Both the position numbers and the translations under genes were made by a program. A stretch of DNA of 64,000 bases, from assembly GCA_019155185.1 (NCBI GenBank), contig CM032800.1:19073431-19137430 (forward strand), in the 5' to 3' direction. Under the pieces are notes generated by a model that saw nothing but the letters and a program-made list of their open reading frames with translations, was not told the DNA's origin and searched no databases. The stretch is from Beaufortia kweichowensis. Lineage: Eukaryota; Chordata; Actinopteri; Cypriniformes; Gastromyzontidae. Below, piece by piece: positions 47,959 through 58,129 of this stretch. Positions within the stretch are counted from its first letter, which is position 1; every line of letters begins with the position of its first letter.

Positions 47959-48348
47959 ATACCTTGTTCCTCATCAGGACCAGGTAGCTTACCCTCTTTC
48001 ATAAGGCTAAGTTTGAGGACCTCCACTTCCAAATTCGTTTTTTCCAAAGCATGTTTACCTTCCTCAGAGCGCTGCTTTAACTTTTCATGCTCCATCTGCA
48101 AAAGCAGCAACTCCTTCTGCTATTCAAAGGACAAATCCTGCTAATTATTTGCACCTGCTACAAATTCCATACTGGTCTCTAAAAAGCCTTTTCCAACAAG
48201 TTCAGATTTTAAAATTAACATTTTCTCTATCGACTCTTTTATCTTTAATCACTATCTTATAATATTCAGCAATCTTTAACAATTGTTATTTAGTACACCG
48301 TTCCAAAATTTCATGAATTGATTTAATGAATGAATTGGCATCAGCCAT
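47959..48348 (-). pseudogene. LTR-retrotransposon gag-like N-terminus, degenerate
   Basis: Minus-strand reading from an ATG at 48348 gives MADANSFIKSIHEILERCTK, then a stop, QLLKIAEYYKI…KDKRV in the same frame, another stop and a frame change. It continues as KELLLLQMEHEKLKQ and TNLEVEVLKLSLMKEGKLPG up to ~47965. This coiled-coil-forming N-terminus resembles the gag-like first domain of a multicopy Gypsy-type family in fish (family recognised from memory; moderate confidence). The downstream part is cut off by the L2 3' end. It is unrelated to the gag at 49781. Confidence 0.5.
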
Positions 48349-48650
48349 GAGAAAGCCACCAAAAGTAAAAATAAGTTACACCATGCAAACAAGCCTACCT
48401 ATATGTAAACCTCCCGCTACCTATTTCCCAAAATTCCTATCTACCTCAACCCTAGTCTTCATGCAGCTATTGGTGGGGGGTATTTAAGCACTAAAGCTCG
48501 CTGGGTGAACAACGCAACTGGTTAAATCAGCGACACGTTCAACACCACGAATGTGCTCCCAGTTAAACACTACTACCCACTTTCATTTTTAGTAAAAACA
48601 ACTTTTTCGAACTCCTCCCAGACCGTTTTTCTGATTGCCACAAAACGGCA
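48349..48650. other. Probable 5' leader of the gag-like remnant
   Basis: About 300 bp with no coding signal, lying upstream of the minus-strand gag-like ATG and ending at the LTR-element TSD (CGGCA, 48646-48650). On either strand it may be leader or LTR sequence of the older element. Confidence 0.35.
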
Positions 48651-49707
48651 TGTCACAGAGATTCTGTGACGAGAGACTTTTATTTTGAAAGAGCCCTCAA
48701 AAACCCAGACATTCACACTCAAGCACACATACATATTATTTACTTAACATCTCTGCTTGCGCAAATTTACATCTTAATGCAGAAATGTTGGTAGTTCCAT
48801 CGGTGTGTGTTGTTTGAGATTTGAACATTGTCATTGTCATTGTCATTGTTTTTTGGTGGAATATGTTTTACGTTAAGGTTGTTGTGTTTGCATGTGGGAA
48901 ATGAACAGAACAAGTTTTCATGTTAAATGTTTATTTCTTGGCTTAAACATATCAATTTACATACACACAGTTTTACTTACGTACTGATTCACCATCTCTG
49001 TCAAAGCAGTTAAAAATAGTCCAAGCAGAACCACTTAGAATATAATGTTCTTTTTGTGCATTCTGTTCCCGCCACTGGAAGGCACAGTCCAACTGTTTAG
49101 TTGAGTAGGGGAGTTCTAAGAACTCAAATTTAATGAATTATTTCAATGAATGTTATTTTGGGGTTATTTATAAATATTGCTTTGAACTTTTATATAATTT
49201 CTAAAATAATATTAGTTTACCTTTTCTGTTGTTTAAACACAGCTTAATTATTTTACTGTTAAGTTCTATTTTACCCCTTTTTCTTTTTCTTTGGTTTACT
49301 CTCTGTAGGAGGGGCTTAACATATTTAATGGCTGCTGTAAGATTGCTCAGAGCTCGTTGAGTGAGTGTTTGTAACAGACTTAAGGAAAATATTGAAGTGA
49401 TTGGACCATTTGACTGGTTTAGCCAAACACTTGTATTATATACATTTTTCTTTCTTTCTTTCTTCACCATTTAATGGAGTTATCGTTTTGGAACACTTGT
49501 TTTGTTTGTTTGTTTGTTTGTTTGTTTTTGGATTTTTTGAATTTTTGTTTTGTTTTGGTGACAAGGACTTGTAATACCACCTGCACCTCATTGGGATCCA
49601 GATGTACGGGCAAATCTGGTAAATAAACACCTTTCCGTCACCCAGTTTATTGTCGCCTCCATCCCTTGGTACATCCAAGTCAGGGAACACCCTGACTCAA
49701 AACCACA
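48651..49707 (+). repeat. 5' LTR (1057 bp)
   Basis: It runs TGTCACAGAG…AACCACA. It starts with a perfect 8-bp inverted repeat (gtcacaga-gat-tctgtgac, 48652-48670). A 7-bp hairpin (gtcaggg-aaca-ccctgac, 49679-49696) stands 11 bases before its end. An aataaa signal is at ~49622. A TTTG microsatellite occupies ~49501-49527. The long T-rich segment just before the hairpin is likely the R/U5 region. Confidence 0.95.
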
Positions 49708-49709
49708 TT

Positions 49710-49721
49710 TGGTGTCAGAAG
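49710..49721 (+). promoter_or_regulatory. Primer-binding site, tRNA-Leu type
   Basis: TGGTGTCAGAAG lies two bases after the 5' LTR. It is complementary to the CCA-tailed 3' end of a eukaryotic tRNA-Leu (CAA-type acceptor) for 12 bases, after which the match breaks. This is where minus-strand cDNA synthesis would start. Confidence 0.8.
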
Positions 49722-49780
49722 TTTTTGTGTATTTTTGTACCACTGAGGTGACGTGAACATCTTTACCGCCTGTTGCCGTC

Positions 49781-51721
49781 ATGCCTCCCAAAACGAGGAA
49801 ACAGCCTGATGAAACCGCTGAGCCTGATGTTGAAGAGGGTGCATTCGGGGAAAATCCACAACAAGGGGTGCAGCCAGTGACCGTTCCTGTGACTGGATCT
49901 GATACGGCTATCACGGCTTTAGCTGAAATGTTCAAGTCCTTTATGGAATTTCAAAAGGAACGTGATGAGCGATATGACAGAGAAACCGTGAGGAGAGAAC
50001 AACATTTTAAAGTGCTTAATCACCACGTCACCCAGATGCAACTTGATATGGAGCGTATCCGTCTTGGAGATGGCACCAACAAGCCTGGGCCAAGGGTGAT
50101 AGATCGAGATCCTCATCTAGCAAGACTGGAGGACACTGATGACATTGAGCACTACTTATTAACATTTGAAAGACTAGCAAAAGTTTACCAATGGCCTAAA
50201 GAGGACTGGGCTATACGTCTGATACCACTGCTTACTGGTAAGGCCAGATCTGCATTTGCAATGGTTGCAATGGACCCTGCTCTCACGCAAAATTATGATG
50301 CTGTGAAGACTGCATTACTGAAGAAGTATGAGATCAATGCTGAGACTTACAGACAAAGATTCCGCAACCTAAATTCTCCTGCTGATGAATCACCTCAGGA
50401 ACTTTACACCCGATTGAAAGACTTATTTTGCAAGTGGGTTAACTACAATATCAGTACTAAGGAGGAAATAATGGAGACCCTTGTGCTGGAACAGTACCTA
50501 CGAGTCTTGTATCCAGAGGTGAGAACATGGGTGAGAGAGCATGAGCCAGCTACTGCTAAAGAGGCTGCTAGCCTCGTGGAGTCTTACATCACAGCCCATA
50601 AAAGAGCAGGCAGTTTTCGCTATGCAGGCATGCTGTCTTCGACCAGAGGTAAGTCTGAGGGGTATATGGGTTGTTCAAATTCTCAATCTAAAATTCTTAA
50701 AGTTACACAAGCTAAACCCAATACTTTAGATACATCTTTGCAAGGTGTTGCTAAGGAAGATGTTGTGTGCTTTCATTGTGGTCAGCCAGGCCATACTAGA
50801 CCTCTCTGCCCCCTAAAGAAACCCAAAACAGCAAGCCTTTGTTATGTGCCCCATTCAGTGCAGTCACCCTCCATGAAATTTAATTCACAACCTGTAATAT
50901 CTGTTTTGTTAAATGGTAAACCAGTTTTAGCTCTGGTGGACACTGGTTGTACATACACGCTAGTGCAGAGCAAATATGTGCCTAGACAAGACTGGATTGA
51001 TACTGAGACAGTTACTGTGTGTTGTGTACATGGTCATAACACTCCATTGCCCACAGCTGAAGTATATATTGAAGTCTTGAATCAGTCATATCTTATGAAG
51101 GTGGGAATTGCTGAGGCTCTGCCTTATCCCATACTGCTAGGTACAGATATGCCAGTATTGCCTGAGTTAGTGCAGGATACAGCATGGTGTGGGGTAGTTA
51201 CACAAGCTCAGTCAAAGCAGATGACACAGACAGTACTTGACTCAGAACCTGATGATACTTTGCAAACCTTGCCTTTTAACACCGCTGATATTGAGGCTGA
51301 ATCAGGGCCAACACTAGACAACAGGTTGCAACAGCGTAGAGAGTGGGTAGAAGGATTGATTGACACTCCAGAATATGCTGTTCAGGATGTTGATGAACCT
51401 GAGTTATGTGAAGCAGATATTATCATTTCAAATGATCTAGCCAAACTTCAGAGAGAAGATCCAACACTAGCTGTATGTTTGGATCAGGTTAAACAGAGAC
51501 ATGGCACTGATGTGTCTGATGGTTGTTTCCTGTTGAAACATGAACTCCTATATAGGCAGACTAAGCATGGAGATCTTCAGTTGGTGGTCCCTAAAACACA
51601 GAGAGCAGAGGTGCTAGAATTGGGTCATTCCATCCCTTGGTCAGGTCATTTAGGTTTCACTCAAGACTTGCCTGAGAATATCAAAGAGATTTTATTGGCC
51701 CAGAATGTACACAGACATTAA
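49781..51721 (+). pseudogene. Gag-protease-integrase (N-terminal part) frame
   Basis: This 646-codon open frame starts MPPKTRKQPDETAEP. Residues ~60-110 are charged and coiled-coil-like. Residues ~145-275 form a SCAN-like gag capsid domain (RLIPLLTGKARSAFAMVA; YEINAETYRQRFRNL). A CCHC zinc knuckle follows (C330, C333, H338, C343), then an aspartic protease with D387-T-G (ALVDTGCTYTLV) and a downstream ILLGTD. It then enters the integrase zinc-binding N-terminus (LVVPKTQRAEVLELGHSIPW, with H…H at ~614-624). A 1-2 base loss near 51690 throws it out of frame, just before the Cys pair, and it ends at 51721. There is no stop between gag and pol, so a single polyprotein was the likely design. Confidence 0.9.
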
Positions 51722-52356
51722 AGAATACTAATCAGACATGCCCTGAATGTCAGCTCACTACTGGTCATGTTCCCCTGCACGCATCCACTCATTCCTTTAC
51801 CTGTTGTGGATGTACCCTTTGAGAGAATAGGGTAGATGTTGTTGGACCGCTTGAAAGAAGTCAGGCAGGACACAGGTTCATTCTGGTAATTTCAGATTAT
51901 GCCACAAGATACCCTGAAGCATACCCTTTAAGAGATGTTACTGCCAAGCAAATAGCTTCAGCATTGTTGAGATTTTTTTCCCAGGTAGGCATACCAAAAG
52001 AGGTTCTGACAGACCAGGGTACTAACTTTATGAGTCGTACACTGTACCAAATTTTACCAACTCTTGGTATTAAGAGAATAAGAACAACTCCATATCACCC
52101 TCAGACAGATGGTCTTGTTGAACGATTCAATCAAACTCTAAAGAATATGTTAAAGAAGTTTGTTTCAGAAACGGGCAAAGACTGGGACAAATGGCTGCCA
52201 TACCTCCTCTTTGCATACAGAGAAGTTCCTCAGGCATCAACAGGATTCTCTCCGTTTGAACTGCTTTATGCTCACCAGGTCAGAGGTCCCCTGGATATCC
52301 TGAAAGAGAGCTGGGAAGCAGTTGGTGGATCAAAGAAGGAAAACATTCTCACCTAG
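51690..52356 (+). pseudogene. Integrase: zinc finger end and DDE catalytic core
   Basis: After the frameshift at ~51690, the Cys pair (CPECQLT, ~51740) completes the HHCC finger. One more base is missing near 51831. The core then follows in one frame: first Asp codon 51835-51837 (VDVVGP), second Asp 52012-52014 (LTDQGTNFMS) and Glu 52120-52122 (GLVERFNQTLKNML), giving D-58-D-35-E spacing. All three catalytic residues are present. An in-frame TAG at 52354-52356 separates the core from the C-terminal GPY/F module, which continues in the same frame. Integrase joins cDNA to the host genome. Confidence 0.9.
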
Positions 52357-53460
52357 GTGATGAAAATGAGGGAGAAACTTAAACACACCACTGCTCTTGC
52401 CAGAGAAAACCTGATACAGTCTCAAACACAACAGAAACGCTGGTATGATAAGACAGCAAGATCACGGAGCTTCGAGCCAGGTGAAGAGGTCCTGTTACTG
52501 CTCCCAACATCTGAGAATAAACTGCTGGCAATGTGGCAAGGCCCATACCAGGTACAAAGAAGAGCAGGTCCAGTAACTTATGAGATCAAAATTCCCTCAC
52601 GAGCTAAACCGCTGCAAGTGTTTCATGTCAACATGTTAAAGAAGTGGCACCCACGGCAACGTCCAGTGCAACCAGAAAAGGACACTGTTGCTGCCATGAT
52701 GGTGAGAGATGTGCAAGGAGAGGAAGAAGTGGAAGAGCAATACTTGCCCACACGACTCGGAGACACCAAATTGAACTTACAACACCTAACTGATGACCAG
52801 AGACATCAGCTATTAAAATGCATACCTGATCAGCTTTTTATGAATACTCCTGGCAGGCCAGAAGTAGTTAACCATTCCATTCATCTCAAAGACACCAAAC
52901 CTATCCGTCAGCCACCTTACCGTGTCCCAGAGAAACTTCTATCGGTTATGAAGGAGGAATTGCAAATGATGCAACAGCTTGGAGTTACTGAGCCCTCTAC
53001 AAGCGAGTGGAGCAGTCCAATTGTGTTGGTGCCAAAGAAGGATGGTACCCTACGGTTCTGCTTAGATTTCAGGAAGCTGAACAGCATCAGTAAATTTGAT
53101 CCATACCCAATGCCAAGAGTGGATGAACTAGTGGAAAGACTGGGAAGGGCAAAGTTCCTAACTACTTTGGATTTGTGCAAAGGATATTGGCAGGTACCAC
53201 TCAAACCTGAATGTAAGGAGTTAACTGCCTTCAGAACACCCTTTGGCCACTTCCATTTCTCTGTTCTTCCATTTGGCCTTCATGGAGCCCCAGCTACATT
53301 CCAAAGAATGATGGATCATATTCTGCGTGGTACAGAGGAGTATGCTGCAGCTTACTTGGATGACATCATCATTTTCAGCCATAACTGGGAAGACCATCTA
53401 ACACATCTTAAGGAAGTTCTGACTCGGATCAAAACTGCAGGATTAACCATTCTGTCCTGA
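52357..53460 (+). pseudogene. Integrase C-terminus (GPY/F) plus reverse transcriptase
   Basis: Residues ~1-100 are the integrase tail: QQKRWYDKTARSRSFEPG, the GPY motif at 62-64 (MWQGPYQVQRRAGPVTYEI) and VFHVNMLKKWHPR. A linker of ~70 residues leads straight into RT: LGVTEPSTSEWSSPIVLVPK, FCLDFRKLNSISKFDPYPMP, first catalytic Asp at 272 (LTTLDLCKGYWQV), HFSVLPFGLHGAPATFQRMM and the YLDD box at 333-336. The frame ends at 53460 through a one-base shift right before the conserved PDKC motif. Integrase and RT are therefore contiguous in one open frame, which proves the IN-RT order without depending on joining fragments. Confidence 0.92.
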
Positions 53461-54206
53461 TAAGTGTGCCCTTGTTAAGCCAGAAACCCAATACCTGGGT
53501 TTTGTGTTAGGATCACGGAGTGATCCGCCCTCAGGTGGGTAAGGTGGAGGCAATCAAGGAAGCAGTGCGGCTCTGTGACTTAAGAAACAGGTTAGATCTT
53601 TCTTGGTCTTGTTGGTTGGTATAGGAAGTTTATTCCAAACTTTTCAGCCAGGGCAATTGCTCTAACAAACTTGACCAAAAGAGTCAGCCTCTAACAACGT
53701 TGTATGGACTGATAACTGTGAGAAAGCCTTTAAAGACTTGAAAGATGACACTGTGCCAAGAACCTGTACTATTGAGTCCAGATTTTGACAAACTGTTTAT
53801 AGTACAGACGGATGCCTCCCAAGAGGGCATTGGTGCTGTGCTACTTCAACAGGAACAAGAACAGCTCTAGCCAGTTGTATACATCAGTAGGAAACTCCTG
53901 CCCAGAGAGAGAAATTATTCTACGGTTGAAAAGGAATGCCTTGCTGTGAAGTGGGCGTTGGATTCTTTGAAGTATTATTTACTTGGACAGAAATTTCAAT
54001 TAGAGACTGACCACAGAGCATTGGCCTGGTTAGGCCGTATGAGAGACACTAATGCTCGCATTACAAGGTGGTTCCTGGCCATGCAACCATTTGACTTTGA
54101 AGTCTTATACAGGTCGGGTTCACAAAATTGCACTGCAGACTATCTCTCAAGGACACCGCAGGCGGTGTCTGGAGAGGGAGGGGGAAATGTCACAGAGATT
54201 CTGTGA
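53461..54206 (+). pseudogene. RT connection and RNase H
   Basis: After the shift at ~53455 the RT end reads KCALVKPETQYLGFVLG, with another shift at ~53515. RNase H begins at ~53802 (VQTDASQEGIGAVLL, first catalytic Asp). It carries an in-frame TAG at 53868-53870, then continues KLLPRERNYSTVEKECLAV (second acidic residue), FQLETDHRALAWL and YRSGSQNCTADYLSR. Nothing follows RNase H except the polypurine tract: there is no integrase downstream. The frame's stop codon (54204-54206) lies 16 bases inside the 3' LTR, within its terminal hairpin. Confidence 0.88.
54171..54187 (+). promoter_or_regulatory. Polypurine tract
   Basis: ggagagggagggggaaa abuts the 3' LTR and is the expected plus-strand primer. 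It overlaps the end of the pol frame. Confidence 0.9.
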
Positions 54207-55244
54207 CGAGAGACTTTTATTTTGAAAGAGCCCTCAAAAACCCAGACATTCACACTCAAGCACACATACATATTATTTACTTAACATCTCTGCTTGTGCA
54301 AATTTACATCTTAATGCAGAAATGTTGGTAGTTCCATCGGTGTGTGTTGTTTGAGATTTGAACATTGTCATTGTCATTGTCATTGTTTTTTGGTGGAATA
54401 TGTTTTACGTTAAGGTTGTTGTGTTTGCATGTGGGAAATGAACAGAACAAGTTTTCATGTTAAATGTTTATTTCTTGGCTTAAACATATCAATTTACATA
54501 CACACAGTTTTACTTACGTACTGATTCACCATCTCTGTCAAAGCAGTTAAAAATAGTCCAAGCAGAACCACTTAGAATATAATGTTCTTTTTGTGCATTC
54601 TGTTCCCGCCACTGGAAGGCGCAGTCCAACTGTTTAGTTGAGTAGGGGAGTTCTAAGAACTCAAATTTAATGAATTATTTCAATGAATGTTATTTTGGGG
54701 TTATTTATAAATATTGCTTTGAACTTTTATATAATTTGTAAAATAATAGTAGTTTACCTTTTCTGTTGTTTAAACACAGCTCAATTATTTTACTGTTAAG
54801 TTCTATTTTACCCCTTTTTCTTTTTCTTTGGTTTACTCTCTGTAGGAGGGGCTTAACATATTTAATGGCTGCTGTAAGATTGCTCAGAGCTCGTTGAGTG
54901 AGTGTTTGTAACAGACTTAAGGAAAATATTGAAGTGATTGGACCATTTGACTGGTTTAGCCAAACACTTGTATTATATACATTTTTCTTTCTTTCTTTCT
55001 TTCTTCACCATTTAATGGAGTTATCGTTTTGGAACACTTGTTTTGTTTGTTTGTTTGTTTGTTTTTGGATTTTTGGAATTTTTGTTTTGTTTTGGTGACA
55101 AGGACTTGTAATACCACCTGCACCTCATTGGGATCCAGATGTACGGGCAAATCTGGTAAATAAACACCTTTCCGTCACCCAGTTTATTGTCGCCTCCATC
55201 CCTTGGTACATCCAAGTCAGGGAACACCCTGACTCAAAACCACA
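54188..55244 (+). repeat. 3' LTR (1057 bp)
   Basis: Almost identical to the 5' LTR. The differences I see are a C/T in gcttg(c/t)gcaaa, A/G in aaggc(a/g)cagtcc, C/G and T/G in tt(c/g)taaaataata(t/g)tag, T/C in cagct(t/c)aatt, one near ggattttt(t/g)gaa, plus one TTTC unit more and one TTTG unit fewer. Confidence 0.95.
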
Positions 55245-55249
55245 CGGCA

Positions 55250-55552
55250 CATTTCATGTTCAGACCCTCATGACAAAAAATGTTGATGCGTTGAATTGTT
55301 TAGCAGATATGATTTTTTTATATTTGTCAGTTGTGACCAGGACTTGACATTAACACCCACCAAATGCGGATACATTTCAGCTGTGGTAGGTAAGACAAAC
55401 ACTTCCACTAGTCATTTTGGCGGGTTGAATATAATTTTTTATTTGTAGTTTTATTAAAGTCTTGTGAAATAATGCGCAATCCGGCACTGTGAAACTACAT
55501 CTCCCATGAGCACTCCCTGCACCCAGTGCTTGCTGGCCATTCACAGGAGATA
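55250..55552. other. Repeat-like flank
   Basis: The stretch gtgaccaggacttgacatta…caccaaatgcgg resembles a dispersed cyprinid repeat. No gene is present. Confidence 0.35.
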
Positions 55553-57108
55553 TATCCAACTGCAGACCCGCAGCACAGCAGTTTCAGAACCGCAGCCACA
55601 GAACCAGAAGTGAGGGGCGGAACTATTAACAACGAGATAAGCATGGCCGAGAGCACGGTGAGTAGTCGCTAATGTTTTTGCTGTAATATGGTGAATAATT
55701 ATCGTATTTATTAGGTTAAGCGTTTATACTTAATTTGTGATTGGCTTTATTATCTTATTGAATATTCAATTTGTTGTCATTTTCTAAGGTTTAGAACTTT
55801 TTCTGCAGATGTTTTGATTAATTTTTGGATCGTGTGTTGTAAATGGGCCTTGCTGTGAAGTTTTAAAGATGCTAATTATTCATAAATACTTTGTTCTAGT
55901 TTCCTCTGTTATATGCATTGTTTGTGAGTTAATGTTACCTTATAGTTTAGCTATTTTAATCCCATTTGTCAGATAATTGTGTGGTGCTTTCTTCTCTTAT
56001 AGAGACATATATCTATTCAGAATGGTGACGCATTACCTGAGCTGCAGCAGTGCAACAAGTGTTGCAGCAATTATCACTGCCCTTTTTGCACGGCCAGCGT
56101 GTTTATGCCAGCCAAACTGGTCAAATTAAAAACCCATCTTCAAAGCCACTTTAACAAGGCAGTTGTCTGTGGAGGTTAGGGTTAGGAAGAGGAGATTTTT
56201 AAATGAACCAAGATATGTATATTACAGTGCAGATACCCTTCAAGAGACCCTTCCATGTGGAGAACATGCTGAGCTTAGCAGCAGTGAGGTATGTCTCAAA
56301 TATAAAGCATATATATATATATATACAGTAGTCAACAGTTGAAGTGGATCAAAACGTTTCATCAAAGTTGTCCTAAAATCAAAACAATACCCGTTCTTGT
56401 CTTAGGACAACTTACTGATTAACTCTTTTGATCCACTTCAAATGTTGACCACACACACACATACCTACATATATACATATACACACATACATACACAAAC
56501 ATTTGTAAGAAATATTAATATTACATTTTTCTTTAATATTCTCAAGGAGCTTCCAGTAATCAGAGACATGGCAGACGCTGTGAAATGGATCCATTCAAAT
56601 AAACATCTGCTCAGAGGGCCAGTGGAAGAGCCTCTTTACCTCAGAATGAATGAAGAGGACAAGGAAAAGGCCCTCAACAATCTCCTTGATCAAACAGACT
56701 CTTCCAGAGTGCCCTTCATGTTTCATTTTGTGTTCAGAGTTATTTCTGCAAGAATGTCATGATAAAATGGGCCTAAGAGTGAACTGTTCATTTGATACCT
56801 TTTAATTTGAATTAGTGTAAGATTGTCATGACAAAATGTGCCAAAGTGTGAATTGTTCGTTTTGTAAATTTTCATTTTAATTTACAACGAAACGAATAAC
56901 TATATACAATTATATTACACAAAAAAAATAATACTTTTAAATGTTTAATGTATCGTCGTAACATGCACACATAAAGTATAACATTTCTTGTGAAATAAAA
57001 GTCATTTATGCTCCAAAACCGTGGGTGGCGCTGCTCTGATAAGAACGCCCCTCACTTCCGGTTCTGAAACTGCGTTCTGAAACTGCTGTGCTGCGGGTCT
57101 GCAGTTGG
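55553..57108 (+). mobile_element. TIR element carrying a small spliced gene
   Basis: Terminal inverted repeats of about 65 bp: atccaactgcagacccgcag at 55553, with its reverse complement ending at 57108 (ctgcagttggat). Both include gcacagcagtttcagaac and agtgaggggcg. The flanking bases allow a TA duplication (ta|tccaactg … cagttgga|ta). The interior holds the exons described separately and an aataaa at ~56994. No transposase is recognised, so the element is either non-autonomous or of a type I do not know. Confidence 0.75.
55643..56762 (+). CDS. Putative four-exon zinc-finger-like gene inside the TIR element
   Basis: Suggested exons: (1) 55643-55657, MAEST, followed by gtgagt. (2) From ~56004 after ttcttatag, with YHCPFCTASVFMPAKLVKLK and THLQSHFNKAV, a C2H2-type finger (Cys-X2-Cys … His-X3-His). 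It ends near 56173 before gttagg. (3) ~56227-56288, after tattacag, ADTLQETLPCGEHAELSSSE, followed by gtatgt. (4) ~56547-56762 after ttctcaag, ELPVIRDMADAVKWIHSNKH, EEPLYLRMNEEDKEKALNNL, FMFHFVFRVISARMS, then stop. Each junction has a plausible splice site, but exon phases across exons 2-3 are not proven. I do not recognise the full protein; a nucleic-acid-binding role is inferred from the finger only. Exon 4 may be truncated relative to family members. Confidence 0.45.
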
Positions 57109-57178
57109 ATACTATTGATTCACAGAGAACTTTTTCCATTCCGCTGTACTATGTTTTCATTGTTTTCTATGTAAACAC

Positions 57179-57939
57179 CAGTGGCGTCGCACCCGTGGGG
57201 GATGTGGGTGTTTTAACACCCACACTTTTCCCAGTGAGAGGGTTCAACACCCACACTTTTCCCAGTGAGAGGGTTCAACACCCACACTTTTCCCAGTGAG
57301 AGGGTTCAACACTCACACTTTTCCCAGTGAGAGGGTTCAACACACACTTTTTCTGCAGTTTTCCGCCTTACAGCAGTCGCTCCTCCGTTTCTCTGGCCGC
57401 TCTGTGTCTGCCTCCCCTCCCTCTCAAACATGACACCGGCTGATGATTGGCTGTTCTGCCTTAAGTCCCGCCTCTCTTGGTGTGTTAGATTTATCGGTCA
57501 GTTCGTGCTGAGGAGGCGGGAACTTATGGTTATCTCCCTTTTCCAGGTACTTTGAATGAGTGTTTATGCTTTCGAGGTTTAAATAAGCTTGATATGCGTT
57601 TGGGAAGATGTTCTGTTTATGTTTTGTTCTTAATATGTATGTTGTTTGTATATCTGGAGTTTGTAACAAAAATAATTTCCCCCTGGGATTATTAAAGTAT
57701 TTCTGATTCTGATTCTATAGCAAGTCTACTGTTGTGCATTTTCACAACAGAGTTTTGACTTATTTTCTGTGTGTTCCGAGTGTGTTTTTATACTTTTCTA
57801 GTATCACTCATTTAAATGGGAAGCTTTTTATATCTTGTATGTTATACCTTTTGTACCCTTCTGTCATTGTATTCATCGTTTTTATTGTTAACAAACCACA
57901 TCCATCCCCCGCACTTTTGAAAAGCTTGCTACGCCCCTG
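57179..57939. mobile_element. hAT-type non-autonomous element, 761 bp
   Basis: The ends cagtggcgtcgc and gctacgcccctg form imperfect TIRs, extending into gggggatg…. The flanks are the 8-bp duplication GTAAACAC (57171-57178 and 57940-57947). Inside are a 31-bp tandem repeat and a LINE-like 3' tail (aatttccccctgggattatt…ttctgattctgattc, ~57675-57717). No transposase is present. Confidence 0.9.
57210..57353. repeat. 31-bp tandem repeat, about 4.5 copies
   Basis: The unit gggttcaacacccacacttt + tcccagtgaga starts at 57240, 57271, 57302 and 57333. A partial copy lies before it and a truncated one after. It sits just inside the left end of the hAT element. Confidence 0.95.
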
Positions 57940-58129
57940 GTAAACACACTACATTATGTTATAAAAGCGTTCATGTTCCTCTCACATATTTACATTTTAA
58001 ACGTATTTATGTCATTTTTACTATTTCTCTGAAGGTTATGATGAAAAGAAATGATCGTTCAGTCAGTGCAGAAGAGATGATTAACAGCATGAAGAGATTG
58101 CTTATCTTGGGGAATCATACCTATGTTGT

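Larger units (their letters stand above)
48651..55244 (+). mobile_element. Gmr1-like LTR retrotransposon, complete, with TSD
   Basis: The element is flanked by the 5-bp duplication CGGCA (48646-48650 and 55245-55249). It has two 1057-bp LTRs (48651-49707 and 54188-55244), a primer-binding site at 49710 and a polypurine tract at 54171-54187. The internal region encodes, in order, gag, zinc knuckle, protease, integrase, reverse transcriptase and RNase H. Its proteins resemble Ty3/Gypsy, but integrase precedes RT, the arrangement of the Gmr1 group (first described from Atlantic cod). I count six substitutions and two 4-bp microsatellite differences between the LTRs, so insertion is recent. Coding lesions make it non-autonomous today. 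Confidence 0.93.

Noticed and set aside
49436..49935. Minus-strand frames in the 5' LTR and gag start
   Set aside because: They lie across LTR simple repeats and antisense to gag; one repeats in the 3' LTR because the LTRs are identical there.
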